Below, piece by piece: positions 11,175 through 21,560 of a stretch of 60,000 nucleotides of DNA. The notes beneath the pieces were generated by a model. The model worked only from the letters and a program-made list of their open reading frames with translations. It made no database searches and was not told where the DNA came from. A program made the translations under genes and the position numbers. Position 1 is the stretch's first letter. Each line of letters starts with the position of its first letter. The DNA comes from Nymphaea colorata (taxonomy: Eukaryota; Streptophyta; Magnoliopsida; Nymphaeales; Nymphaeaceae), in the NCBI RefSeq assembly GCF_008831285.2, contig NC_045146.1, positions 2,136,001-2,196,000 of the forward strand. Reading direction: 5' to 3'.

Positions 11175-11539
11175 TGTTGAATCTTGAGCAGCGGAACGGC
11201 GTCTGTGAAGTAGGTCCATCAGCAGCAGCGTGTCAAATTCAAGACCTGTGAGCAAGAGAGGAGGAAAGAAACAAGAGAGAAATTGGTTTTGGGGGGTTTG
11301 CTTCTAAGAGGCGCAGTTGATTTCTCAACCTTATCATTAGATGAATAGGGGCTGGGCTTTATAGACTGCCTCTCAGGATTTCCCCAAATCCCAGCTACGG
11401 TTATGGCATGAAGACTTATGGTAAGAATTAAAACGAAAACTTTAATATTTGATTTATTTCCTGTTTTAATTCCATAACTGCAGAATCTCCTTTGCAGTTA
11501 TAGAGGGAAAGGGATCGAGCTCAAGGCCACTACCCAACA
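11175..11539 (-). repeat. Copia-1 3' LTR
   Basis: 365 bp, TG...CA ends, near-identical to 18192-18556 (about four mismatches by eye). In the element's sense direction a TATAAAG motif lies near 11360-11366. Confidence 0.93.
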
Positions 11540-11553
11540 TCTTTCACTTGGCC
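11540..11553 (-). other. Copia-1 polypurine tract
   Basis: On the minus strand GGCCAAGTGAAAGA directly precedes the 3' LTR, the expected place for plus-strand priming. Copia-2 has the similar GACCAAGTGAGAGA at 47045-47058. Confidence 0.6.
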
Positions 11554-11642
11554 ATGAGACCGATAGTTTGCTTCCACTTTATGTGGGTTTTCTGTTTCTA
11601 AGTTACGAGGTTTTCCATCATTGGTTTGTCCATCGCAACTTT

Positions 11643-12812
11643 TCAAATATATCTCAACCCCATATGTGCTACATGCTTGGTAAACAAGTCTTCTGAAATT
11701 CCCTTGGTAAGGGGATCTGCTACCATGTCATTGGTAGGCATGTATTCAACTGAGATTTCATTTTTTTCAATCATTTCATGAACATAATGGTATTTCACCA
11801 TTATATGTTTACTCTTCGAGCTCACAGCTCCATTTTTCATAAGTGATATTGTTGCCTGATTATCACAATATAGTTGAACTGGTTCATGATCAAGATCTAA
11901 TTTCAAGTCTTTTAAGAACCGATTTATCCAGACAGCAAATGTGGTAGCAACATTACATGCTACATATTCTGCTTCTTGTGTGTGTTGAGCAACACATCCC
12001 TGTTTCTTGCAGGACCAGACTATCGCTTCACCTCCAAAGAGGAATACATAACCAGATGTAGACTTACTATCATCTTTGCATCCTGCAAAATCCGCATCTG
12101 AATAGCCAACTAAGGTCAGCTCATCAGCTTGATAGGACAATTTTAGTCCCTTTGTTCCTTTAATGTACCGAAAAATCCTTTTGACTGCTTGCCAATGTGG
12201 CCATCCAGGATTACTTTGATAACGACTTACCAGACCGATAGGAAAACTTATGTCAGGTCTGGTACACAACATTAGATACATTAGACTACCAACAGCCTGT
12301 GCATAAGGAACATGTAATTTCTGTTGTTCTTCTCCAGGACAATCGTTCCTGCTTAAATTTGCTCCTTTAGCTATAGGATTTCCGATTGGTTTGCAATCTT
12401 GCATTCGAAATTTCTTTAAGATATAATCAATATATCGTTCTTGGCTCAAACTCAGAATTCTTGAGTCTCTATCTCGAGTGATCTTTATTCCTAATATGTA
12501 TGAAGCTTCACCCAAGTCCTTCATTTCGAAGTTTTTGTTCAGCCAAGTCTTCGTTTTGACAATCATGTCGTTATCATTTCCAGTTAGTAATATGTCATCA
12601 ACATATAATGATAGAATACAGAAAAGGCTCACACTTTTCCAAACATACACACAGTGATCCAGTTGGTTTGCAACGAACCCAAGTTTTGTAATTGCTTTGT
12701 GAAAAGCAAAATACCATTGTCTAGGAAACTGTTTCAGTCCATACAACGATTTATTCAACTTGTACACTTTGTCTTCTTTTTCCTTGATGACATATCCTGA
12801 TGGTTGAGTCAT
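11643..12812 (-). pseudogene. Copia-1 RT C-terminal part and RNase H
   Basis: The 389-residue open frame begins inside the RT ('GYVIKEKEDKVYKLNKSLYG'), includes the catalytic YVDD motif in 'LYVDDILLTG', then RNase H ('GYSDADFAG', later 'EAEYVA' and 'YCDNQA'). It reverse-transcribes element RNA and removes the RNA strand. It is out of frame with the upstream part because of a 1-bp loss near 12815-12835; Copia-2 has one more t at the equivalent position. The frame then ends about 100 bp before the 3' LTR, the normal place. Confidence 0.9.
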
Positions 12813-15800
12813 ATATATAGTTCTTTCAACTCACCATTCAGAAAAGCAGTCTTTTCATCCATCTGACAAATATCTAAGACATAGAAAGCCGCAATAGCCA
12901 AAATTATTCTGATCGAAGCAAACTTTGCAACCGGCGAATAAGTCTCTGAATAATCAATTCCTTCCTTTTGGGAAAAACCTTTCGCTACCAGTCTGACTTT
13001 GAATTTTTCGACTGATCCGTCAGCTTTATACTTCTTCCTTAGCACCCATTTACATCCAATGGGTTTTCTGTCATTAGGAAGATCTACTAATTCCCAGACT
13101 TTATTCTTTTCTATTGATTCAATTTCCTCATCCATAGCGTTCACCCAATCTGATGATTCATGCGAATTTATCGCATCGTCATATGTCAGATTGTCAGACA
13201 TTTCGTCAATATCTGCTAAACAGCATAGCTCCTCTGCAAGATATACATAATAATCACTCAAATATGAAGGTGGAGCCCTAGGACTTTTACGACCTAACAA
13301 AGTCTGATTTGATAAGTTATTTGTATCAGTTGGTTCATTGCCTAACTGTTCCCCAGTCGGTTCATTACCAGACTGTACACCAGACATTTCATGCTCAGTT
13401 GGTTCATTACCAAACTGATCTCCAGTCTATTCATTACCAGACTGTATTCCAGAAATTTCATGCTCAGTTGGTTCATTACCAAACTGATCTTTAGTCGGTT
13501 CATTGTCAGACTGATCCACAGTTGGTTCATTACCAAACTGTACTCCAATCAATTCTTGCTCAGTTGGTTCATTGTCAAACTGATCCACAGTTGGTTCATT
13601 ACCAAACTGTACTCCAGTCGGTTCTTTGCCAGACTGAACATCTGAATAAATCAGATCCTCCAGTAGATCGTTATGAACTTTCACTGGATTACTATCATTG
13701 TTATTTAGTTCTTCAAGGAACTCCACATCTCTACTTTCTATGAGACCCATAGTAGAGTGATATAATCTGTAGCCTTTGGATTCTTTTGAATATCCAATAA
13801 ACACACATCTTACTGATCTGTTATCCAGTTTATCCATTTTTGGATCTAAAACTTTTACATGTACTACAGATCCCCATCTCTTGAGATGTCTTAAGTCTGG
13901 TTTCACACCAGTCCATCTCTCATAAGGAGTGGTTGGGACTGCCTTGCAGGGCACTCGATTAATAGTATACATGGCTGTTAACACAGCCTCTCCCCAAAAA
14001 ACTTTGGGTAATTGTGCACCTGCCAACATGGATCTCACCATGTTCAAGAGGGTTCTGTTACACCTCTCAACGACACCATTTTGCTGCGGTGTCCTAGGCA
14101 TTGTTCTTTGCCTATTAATTCCAAGGTCTTTGCAGTGTTCGAGGAATTCATTTGATGTATATTCACCTCCTCGATAAGACCTTATAACCTTGATGTCTTT
14201 CCCAAGTTGTCTCTCGACTTCAGATTTATATTCCTTGAATTTTTCAAGTGCTTCTGACTTATATCTAATTAGATAAATATATCCAAATCTTGAAAAGTCA
14301 TCAATAAAAGTTATAAAATATAACTTTCCACCATGTGTTTGGACTCTAAAAGGTCCACAAATGTCGGTGTGGATTATTTCCAATAGATCAGTGGCCCGAA
14401 TTACTTCAGATGGAAAGGGTTTTCTTGTCATCTTTCCATATAAACACACCTCACATTTCGTGAAATCATTTGCTTTAATGTCAGGTATAATACCCTGTTG
14501 TGCTAAAATCTTCATCTTGTTGATGCTTACATGGCCTAATCTTTCGTGCCATAGATTTGTACTCACATTCATCGCACAATCAAAATAAGCAGAACCAGAA
14601 GATTTATTTATTTCATTGAGTTTGAACATACCATGTTCTTTAACATATTTTCCGTCAAACATGGTCCTTCCATGTTTTCCCACTGTAACTTTCCCTGGAA
14701 CAAAACGAACTTCAAAACCTTTTCCAATCAAAGTAGGAACTGACACTAAATTCCTTCGCATGGAGGGAACATACAAGACTTCAGTAAGAATGACACTAAT
14801 ACCTCCAACATTCAGTCGATATGTCCCAACTCCCATTACATCACAGTATGAGTTGTTACCCATATAAACTTTTTGCATTCCTGAACTTAGGTTTTCCATA
14901 CGAATCATGCCTTCTTTTGTTTTTGCAATGTGACGTGTAGCTCCTGAATCAACCCACCAACCAGTTAGATCTCCATCTGCAAACAAGCACTCTGACACAA
15001 CACAAATGACTTCTTCATTGTAGTCCTCATGTTCTTTTTCTTTGTTTTTGTTGTTCTGACTCATATTGTCTTTCTTGTTCGAGAATTTTGTCCTGCAGTT
15101 CTTCTTGATGTGTCCAGGCTTCCCACATCTGTAGCATTTCACTACAGTTCCTTGAGTTCTTGGAGTTCCTGCAAAATTTCCTTTGAACTTGCCATTGTTT
15201 TTCTTTTTAAAGTCTTTAGACCTTATAGGCGCAAGATTTGTTGGTTTTTCTTGAACATTCATAAGTTCTACATCATTTCTCTTGGTCAAACTTTCTTGCT
15301 GAATAGCTAATTGTATAGGGAGTTTCTCTAGATTCAAAGTGTCAAATTGAAGACTCAACGCTGTGACAGCCATATCCCAAGAAGATGGTAAACTATTCAG
15401 AATGGTGCATATTTGCATGTTATCAGATATCACATTTCCCACTACTGTTAGGTCCTTAGCCATGACCAACATTTTGTTAACATGGTCAACAACTTTATCT
15501 GATTCCTTCATTTTATACGAGGTATATTGTTCTAGCAACAATTGAACATGCATAGTAGTAGTGGTGTTGAATTTGGATGAAATACTATCTAGCATATCTT
15601 TTGCTGTTGGACAGTCTTCAAACACTCTGATCAGATCATCTTCCATGAATGTTAACATGATGGTTCTGGCCATCAAGTCATCATTCTCAAAAGCCTCATA
15701 TTCCTTCTTTTCCTCATCAGTAGGTTTGTCTCCTAAAGTAAGAAAGGGCTTGTTGATCACATAAATCAGTCTTTCTAAAGTTAAGGCCAACATGATCCTA

Positions 15801-15877
15801 CGTTTCCATTCATGAAAATTATTTCTACTGAGTTTTTCAGTCTTAGCTAGTTCAGAGGCTCCCACTCTTGAAGTCAT
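12809..15877 (-). pseudogene. Copia-1 gag-protease-integrase and start of RT, one internal stop
   Basis: From the ATG at 15877: gag (UBN2-type capsid region, about residues 1-235), CCHC zinc knuckle at 15136-15095 (residue 248 on; CYRCGKPGHIKKNC), aspartic protease motif DSGATRH near 14950, GAG-pre-integrase zinc motif (HERLGH...CEVC), then the integrase core. The integrase second Asp is replaced by Tyr ('RSYRGGEY', 14174-14176); Copia-2 keeps Asp. A stop at 13427-13429 falls inside the NEPT repeat, after which the same frame continues to the first RT motifs ('FNGELKE'-like, about 12820). It makes capsid, matures polyproteins and integrates DNA in this family. Confidence 0.9.
13330..13640 (-). 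repeat. 27-bp coding minisatellite (NEPT repeat) in Copia-1
   Basis: About ten copies of a 27-bp unit encode a 9-residue repeat of the type xVQFGNEPT between integrase and RT. One unit carries the stop codon at 13427. Copia-2 has about five units at 48890-49035. Confidence 0.9.
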
Positions 15878-18177
15878 TTCTAAATTAGTTTATAATGGCA
15901 AGCAAAGTACAATAATCAAGAAGCAATATCATGTCAGGAAATCCCTAATAGTAGCACCCTAAAATGATTTGAATATAGAGGGATAACAAATATCGCAATA
16001 TTATTGGATCCAAAAGGCAAATATGATAATATATAATTGAATCAATGTAAACAGGATATAATATTTTTAACCAATATCCAAACTATATGTCATGATTCAA
16101 ACTGAATATGAATATAGATCTTAATCTGATCTAAAGCAAGAATCCAACTAATTATATAGATTCAGACCTTACCAATATATCCACACATAATGATATCACC
16201 ACTCGAGATAATATGCATTTAAACAGATAAAGATGATCCAGATTCAAATCCAATTAGAATATGTTCAACCTACATGGATCCAAACCTCAATGACGTTCAA
16301 CCATACTATAGATACATAAAAATCTCTATTTTCCGCCAAAATTGCAAAACAATTTACTGTAACCCTCTTTTAGCAATTTATGAGAACTTGGAGGGTACCA
16401 CCACGCAATTTCGTATTAAATTCCTGGTTTTTGCTGAATTTAACTTTCGCAAGCTTCTTTTTGAAAAAGTTTTTAGCAAAAGTTTTAGACTTTAATTGTC
16501 AAGAAATTTGACAGCCTTTTTGAAAACAGACAAAAATGATGGACTGTTTTCATAATTTTTGTTTTTTAGTATAAATTCAGTCCGACCGTTTTTCTTCCTC
16601 ATTTTGTCTGCACCATTTCTCTCTCTTCTCTCGAACTTTCTTCGCTAGGGTTTCACCCGCCGCACCTCCGTCGCCGTCACTGCTCACACCAACACCGCCG
16701 CTGCTGTGAGGATAGCGACGTCCTCTGCTTCCTATTGCGAGGAAGATGCCCGGAGTGGCTGTCCGACGGGCAGCGAGGAAGCCCTTTCCCACTAGATTGG
16801 GGTTTAGGGTCGCGGCGAGGACGATGGCTGGCGGGCGTCTCTCTGTTATCAACTCGAGGGAGACGACTGGTGAGCATCTGCACCTAATGAACCCTTTCTG
16901 TTGGGGTTTGCATTGACCGGCAACCTCCTCTTCGTTTCTGCCGGCAGTGACAGAGGAGTTTATGGGTTTTAGAGTCGGTCAGAAATGGAGCAGCGACGGG
17001 CTCTACAGCTGCGACGGAAGAGAGAAACAACGTAGGCTCCTCCAACTACACGGTAGAGCCGGCAATCTGTCGCTCAGGTGGCAGGTGATTTCTATGAGGA
17101 TTCTGATTCCCTTTTCTCAGAACCCCCGACTTGGTTTTTCCTTCCCCTCGTTGAGGGTAAACAGGTTCTGATTTTTCCAAAGCCTACGATTAAGTTCAAC
17201 TGCCAAGATCTAGAACAGCAAATCGAGCAAATCGTCATAATCTTGCTAATCTTGCATGCTCAAGGACATTGACGATGTTTTTTTTTTTTTTTTTTTATGT
17301 GCATATTCCAGGCATCACAAAAAGCCAGACGAAACTTAAGTGAAAGGAGATTTCATGTAGAATTGCATATAGGCTGACGGCGTCGATCGGTTGGTGGAGA
17401 GGAACCCTCGCGTTGGTGCTCACGGGAAGAGGACGATCTCTCCCTCCCAGCGTGGGCAACAGTTTGCCCCTTTGATCTTGCTCTGTCGCGGCGACAGAGG
17501 GAACTAGAGAGTCGGTTTAAAGGATATTTGTCACAGGCTTTTTAAAAAAAAAAAACGCAGAGGACAACACGGAGGTAATCCCATCTCTTTCTTATTTTCG
17601 TTCTCAGGGCTTTCCTCAAAAAAATTGCTCCTGTGCGAGTTCTGGCCAGACCCTTGTTGAGAGTCAAACCAGTTTTGAAAGACTGTTTAAAATAAAAAAA
17701 ACTTAACGTTGTACATGCTTAGGCCAGAGATGGTTTCAGAATCTGTCCCCTTGGGACACAGGGGTACAAGAAAACAGCCATAGAGCAGAGCGTAACATAA
17801 CTCTATGTAAACTTTCTAACTTGAGCATGCTTCATGAATGTCTAATTTGATCAATATTATCATCTAGTATGCTTCCTACTTATTAGCCATGATCAAAAGA
17901 ATGATATACAGATGATATTCATGCCTGCGTAGGAAGAGTCTTTGTATGCGTCACAGGTACCAACAAAGCTCGAAGGTACTTACTAGATTTTGAAGTCGAA
18001 GAGCTGTCTTGCTCTTATGCTTCAAATCAATATAGCCTAGCATGCATTTATTTTCAGAAGCTAGTGCTTAAAACAACATGATACAGAGGCGACTAGCATG
18101 CTCACACAGTTAATATGATCTTCACAGACACCACAAAGATCAAGATCGAATTTCACTTACTGGAATTCGACAAGTAT
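15878..18177 (-). other. Long untranslated leader of Copia-1
   Basis: About 2.3 kb lies between the primer site and the gag ATG with no retroelement domain. It is AT-rich next to gag, GC-rich at 16590-17500, and has A/T homopolymers (17279-17297, 17545-17556). Parts resemble the leader of Copia-2 (51300-52830). Confidence 0.7.
16570..16947 (+). promoter_or_regulatory. Antisense promoter/5' leader-like module in the Copia-1 leader
   Basis: On the strand opposite to gag there is TATAAAT (16570-16576), a pyrimidine-rich CT tract, the plant leader-like motif GCTAGGGTTT (16644-16653), a short ATG frame from 16747, a possible donor GTGAGC at 16870 and a possible acceptor ending CCGGCAG at 16947. 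Copia-2 has the same order at 51773, 51863, 52039 and 52126. It may be a captured host gene start or an element-owned antisense promoter. Confidence 0.4.
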
Positions 18178-18190
18178 GGCTCTGATACCA
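18178..18190 (-). other. Copia-1 primer binding site
   Basis: On the minus strand it reads TGGTATCAGAGCC one base inside the 5' LTR, complementary to the 3' end of initiator tRNA-Met. Confidence 0.9.
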
Positions 18191-18191
18191 A

Positions 18192-18556
18192 TGTTGAATC
18201 TTGAGCAGCGGAACGGCGTCTGTGAAGTAGGTCCACCAGCAGCAGCGTGTCAAATTCAAGACCTGTGAGCAAGAGAGGAGGAAAGAAACAAGAGAGAAAT
18301 TGGTTTTGGGGGGTTTGCTTCTAAGAGGCGCAGTTGATTTCTCAACCTTATCATTAGATGAATAGGGGCTGGGCTTTATAGACCGCCTCTCAGGATTTCC
18401 CCAAATCCCAGCTACGGTTATGGCATGAAGACTTATGGTAAGAATTAAAACGGAAACTTTAATATTTGATTTATTTCCTGTTTTAATTCCATAACTGCAG
18501 AATCTCCTTTGCAGTTATAGAGGGAAAGGGATCGGGCTCAAGGCCACTACCCAACA
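18192..18556 (-). repeat. Copia-1 5' LTR
   Basis: 365 bp, pairs with 11175-11539, followed on its right by the target duplication gatac. Confidence 0.93.
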
Positions 18557-18850
18557 GATACAACTCAAGGGAAGTGACATATGGGTGTGAGTTCAGACCA
18601 TCGGCTGTGGCTCACCAACGTAGGGTTGAAATTGGAGGGGATGACCTGAGGACCTTCTACACACTGTGTAAGGGCTGATGGTCATGAAGTTTGGTCTCCA
18701 TCTTCAACCTTTTATGCATGTCATGTCACGAAGAGTTTTTTCCATTTTTTCTTTTTGATCATGCCATGGTTGGTCCTGATGGTCTTAGCCCAAACAGCCC
18801 TGCAGTTAGTGAATACTGCCCTGGCAAGTATCCAACACTAATGATCTAGG

Positions 18851-19209
18851 CATTGTTACAAAAAACGGGGACGAGTATTAAACGGTGAGAAAAAAAACGG
18901 GTATAATACGACAAAGTTTTATATATTGGGAATAAAACGGGAAAAGTTCGGCAATTTTTTTAAAAAAATTAAACATTTAATACATCTTAAAAATTATAAA
19001 AAATAATAATTAATAAAAAATGGAAAAATAACGGCAAAAAACGAGAAAATAACGTATAATACGGATATTATACGGGTATTAAACGAGTATTATACGTGTT
19101 TTTTGTTTTTCGACGTTTTTTAAAAAAAAACAGGAATAGTACGGGTATTATACGACAGAACTGTTTTTGGCGTGTTTTTTTAAAAAGAACGGCGTTCTTT
19201 GTGACAATG
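18851..19209. mobile_element. hAT-like MITE in FT-B intron 2
   Basis: The 359-bp AT-rich insertion has terminal inverted repeats (CATTGTTACAAA at the left; the right end is the inverse of CATTGTCACAAA) and an exact 8-bp target duplication gatctagg at 18843-18850 and 19210-19217. FT-A, FT-C and FT-D have the uninterrupted site at the matching intron position. The interior repeats an 'acgggtattatacg'-type unit. The 8-bp duplication points to hAT; no transposase is present. Confidence 0.85.
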
Positions 19210-20108
19210 GATCTAGGTAACAGTGTCACTACCAGTGTGTTCTTAAAAAGCTTTAGTTGAGGACCCTCCTGAGAGCAGCATTAAGCAGCAAAACCCTCAA
19301 TATTTTCTCCGACTTCAAGAAGCGTGCGCAGCTTTTAGGGCTACCATGTCTTGTACCATTATTTGATTCTTGGAAAATAATGGAGACTAAGAGTGATTGT
19401 GGATGTTGGACACCTTGGTGTTTCTGAACTGGGTATATTCTTGCGTGTTTCTCCTGTTTTCTCTTCTTCCCTATCTGTAGAGTGCGAGAGGACATCCTTC
19501 CTAACAACTTACCATTTAGTAGCAGCGCCATCTCCTTTGAGTCTGATCTACCTGGTTTTTAGTCAGGAGAGGGAAGAGTAAGATGGATGGCCTTGATAGA
19601 AGAACACATATTCTTGGTATTACATGTTCAAAGGGCATGAGGTTCTTGTCGAGGAGAACCACTTGTGATCATGTCCCTCTGTTGTTTGCTCTGACTCTTT
19701 ACGGGGAGAAAGAGAGAGACAGAACCTGGTATGGAGTAGGAGGAATGATTTGTCCTGTGGCTTGATGGTTCACAAGAGAACGCAACCGTTTTCACAAGGC
19801 AAAAACAAATCATTCTCTGTGTTCCTCTATATTGTATTTCAACTATTATTGAAATACTGCATTCCAGAGAAGGAAGAGTTCCAGCTACCAAAGAGTGAAA
19901 TGACTTAAACTGAAACTTTACAGTTGGATCTTGGTTTTTGAAGAAAGAAACAAACTTCTGATGAAAGCATGCATTTCCACAAATCTGTCCACCATAAAGT
20001 GCACAAGCTTGTGTTCCGCCTACCAAAGAAGAATTTTTAATTTGTTTTTGCTCCTTTTAATTAGGATGGTGACTGATATTCCAGCAACGTACCATTGGTT
20101 CCGCCTAA

Positions 20109-21560
20109 ATAAGGGCTATACAAATTAAACATAAATCCAACTTAGGCCTTTTTTCGACAGTTCCAAAAATTCTCTCTCTCTCTCTCTCTCACTCTCTCTC
20201 TCTCATCAAAGATTTCCATATTCTTCTCTATGATTGAGCACCACTAGAGACATGAGAGCAGCCATCTTTTCATCTAAGTAGCCAGGGGCGCAGTCATGAT
20301 CTTTTTTCAATTGGGAAGATGAACAAATCCATGGATTTTTCATCATTTTTAAAGCCTTTCAGAATAAATTTTCATAGGGATTCATTAATGTTTATTAAAA
20401 ATTTGGTAAGGGTTAAGTTAACATTTTTGAAACTTATAACAGTTAGCGTTGCTAGATTCTGGCTCCGCCTTTGCAAGTAACATAGATTACCTTAATTGAA
20501 TGATAATTAAGCCACCGTTCTTGGGTGCACAGACTTCCAAGGAAAGATCATGCAGCCATCGAGAAGTCTTTATATTGGGACTTTGGAGAAATACCCCACA
20601 GCTTAAGTGAAGTTCGAAACCTCCCCCATTTTTTTTGACTCCAAGGTTTAAGACTACAAAGGAGCCCGTGGCCGGGGCATCTTCAACTTTTAGTCAAGTC
20701 CTACAGCCTAGCAGAGTAACACTACTAGGAATCTAACCAGTTGGCTATGCTATGCCTTATGAGACCCCAACATTAACTCGACGATATGCCCATTAATGTA
20801 CCATATTTCATGATATTATCCACTGCTCGTTCAATGGAAAATGTGCCATATATACCATTCAACCGTTAACCGATATTCACCATTGCAAAATAAGGTCCTC
20901 GATAGAGAATATTAATGTCAACGTCTTTCTCCACTCTTTGCAACAGAGGGAGCACGAATGACAGAAAAAGAAAAGAAGGAAAGAACGCCTTATCAAAATG
21001 TTGCAGCCAGCGAAAGACCAACGAACGTACTCCCTTTTCACATTCATAATTGATTTCAAATTTCATCAACAAGCAGCAGATTGCCTTGACTCATTACAGG
21101 CCCACTCAAATAAGTTCTCGACTGGGTTGGCACCGGAGGCCGCCAGTTTATCTTATGAGCTGTAAAAGAAGGGTCAATGATGTGTAAGTTGAAGTCAATA
21201 TCCCAAGGCATCAAACTCTATATCTCACAGGGGCAAAATATTTTGTGGTAGCTTCGGTTCTCTGCTACGCAATGTGTCTCTTTCACTCACCCAGCGTTGA
21301 AGAACCAAATGCACTAGTGTAGTTTATATTAATTTGGACATTGAAGAATCATCAACAACCAAATACATTAAATCTGAAAAAAAAAAGAAATTCTTTCTTA
21401 TAAGTCGTTGTTCACATGCTTACTTTTCTAGAAGTTGTTCACAAAGTATCATTTTCCTCTCAAAGATGCTCTCCGTTCTACTTTTTAGGAGTAGAGGCAA
21501 AGTATCGTGGCAAACTAATGGTTTGGTTACATGAAAAAGGCAACACCTTTTTTTTATCTT
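20109..21560 (+). other. 3' flank of FT-B, duplicated elsewhere
   Basis: It matches the 3' flank of FT-D (58790-60000) and the block at 3236-4440. It includes a TC tract (20172-20204), a MITE-like repeat and the 'gcccgtggccggggcatcttcaac' segment. I see no gene; the frame at 20866-21072 on the minus strand is the paralogous match of 3537-3830. Confidence 0.6.
20283..20473. repeat. MITE-like repeat shared with the FT-D flank
   Basis: It begins near 'caggggcgcagtcatga' and ends near 'ctggctccgcctttg'. The same repeat lies at about 59150-59338, so it predates the duplication. Confidence 0.45.

Larger units (their letters stand above)
11175..18556 (-). mobile_element. Copia-1: full-length Ty1/Copia LTR retrotransposon in FT-B exon 1
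   Basis: It is 7.4 kb long. Both LTRs are 365 bp and run TGTT...AACA, flanked by the 5-bp target duplication gatac (11170-11174 and 18557-18561). Coding order on the minus strand is gag, protease, integrase, RT, RNase H, which defines Copia. A primer site complementary to initiator tRNA-Met lies just inside the 5' LTR and a purine tract inside the 3' LTR. I count about four differences between the LTRs, so insertion was recent. The reading frame carries one stop, one frameshift and a changed integrase catalytic residue. Confidence 0.95.
11079..20108 (+). pseudogene. FT-B: FT-like pseudogene split by Copia-1 and a MITE, exon 4 lost
   Basis: Exon 1 starts at 11079 (reading [13 protein letters not shown]), is cut at 11174 by Copia-1 and resumes at 18562, ending near 18666. 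The donor has an extra base (ctg-t-gtaag instead of ctg-gtaag). Exon 2 (about 18763-18823) has lost its AG acceptor (AT), has a GC donor, is one base short, and the DPD motif has become GPD. Intron 2 holds a 359-bp MITE. Exon 3 begins at 20065 after a good acceptor but contains a 4-base 'gtac' insertion that shifts the frame. Exon 4 is missing: sequence from about 20094 joins directly to material that lies well 3' of the FT-D stop (58777 onward). Several lesions are independent of the retrotransposon, so the copy was probably decaying already or has decayed since. Confidence 0.88.

Noticed and set aside
13309-13743. Plus-strand frames with repeated 'FITKL' words
   Set aside because: Antisense reading of the NEPT coding repeat.
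16577-16883. Minus-strand frames in the Copia-1 leader
   Set aside because: R/P-rich antisense frames of a GC-rich leader without family signature.
19253-20026. Frames across FT-B intron 2
   Set aside because: Intron sequence shared with FT-C and FT-D introns; no domain and not conserved in frame.
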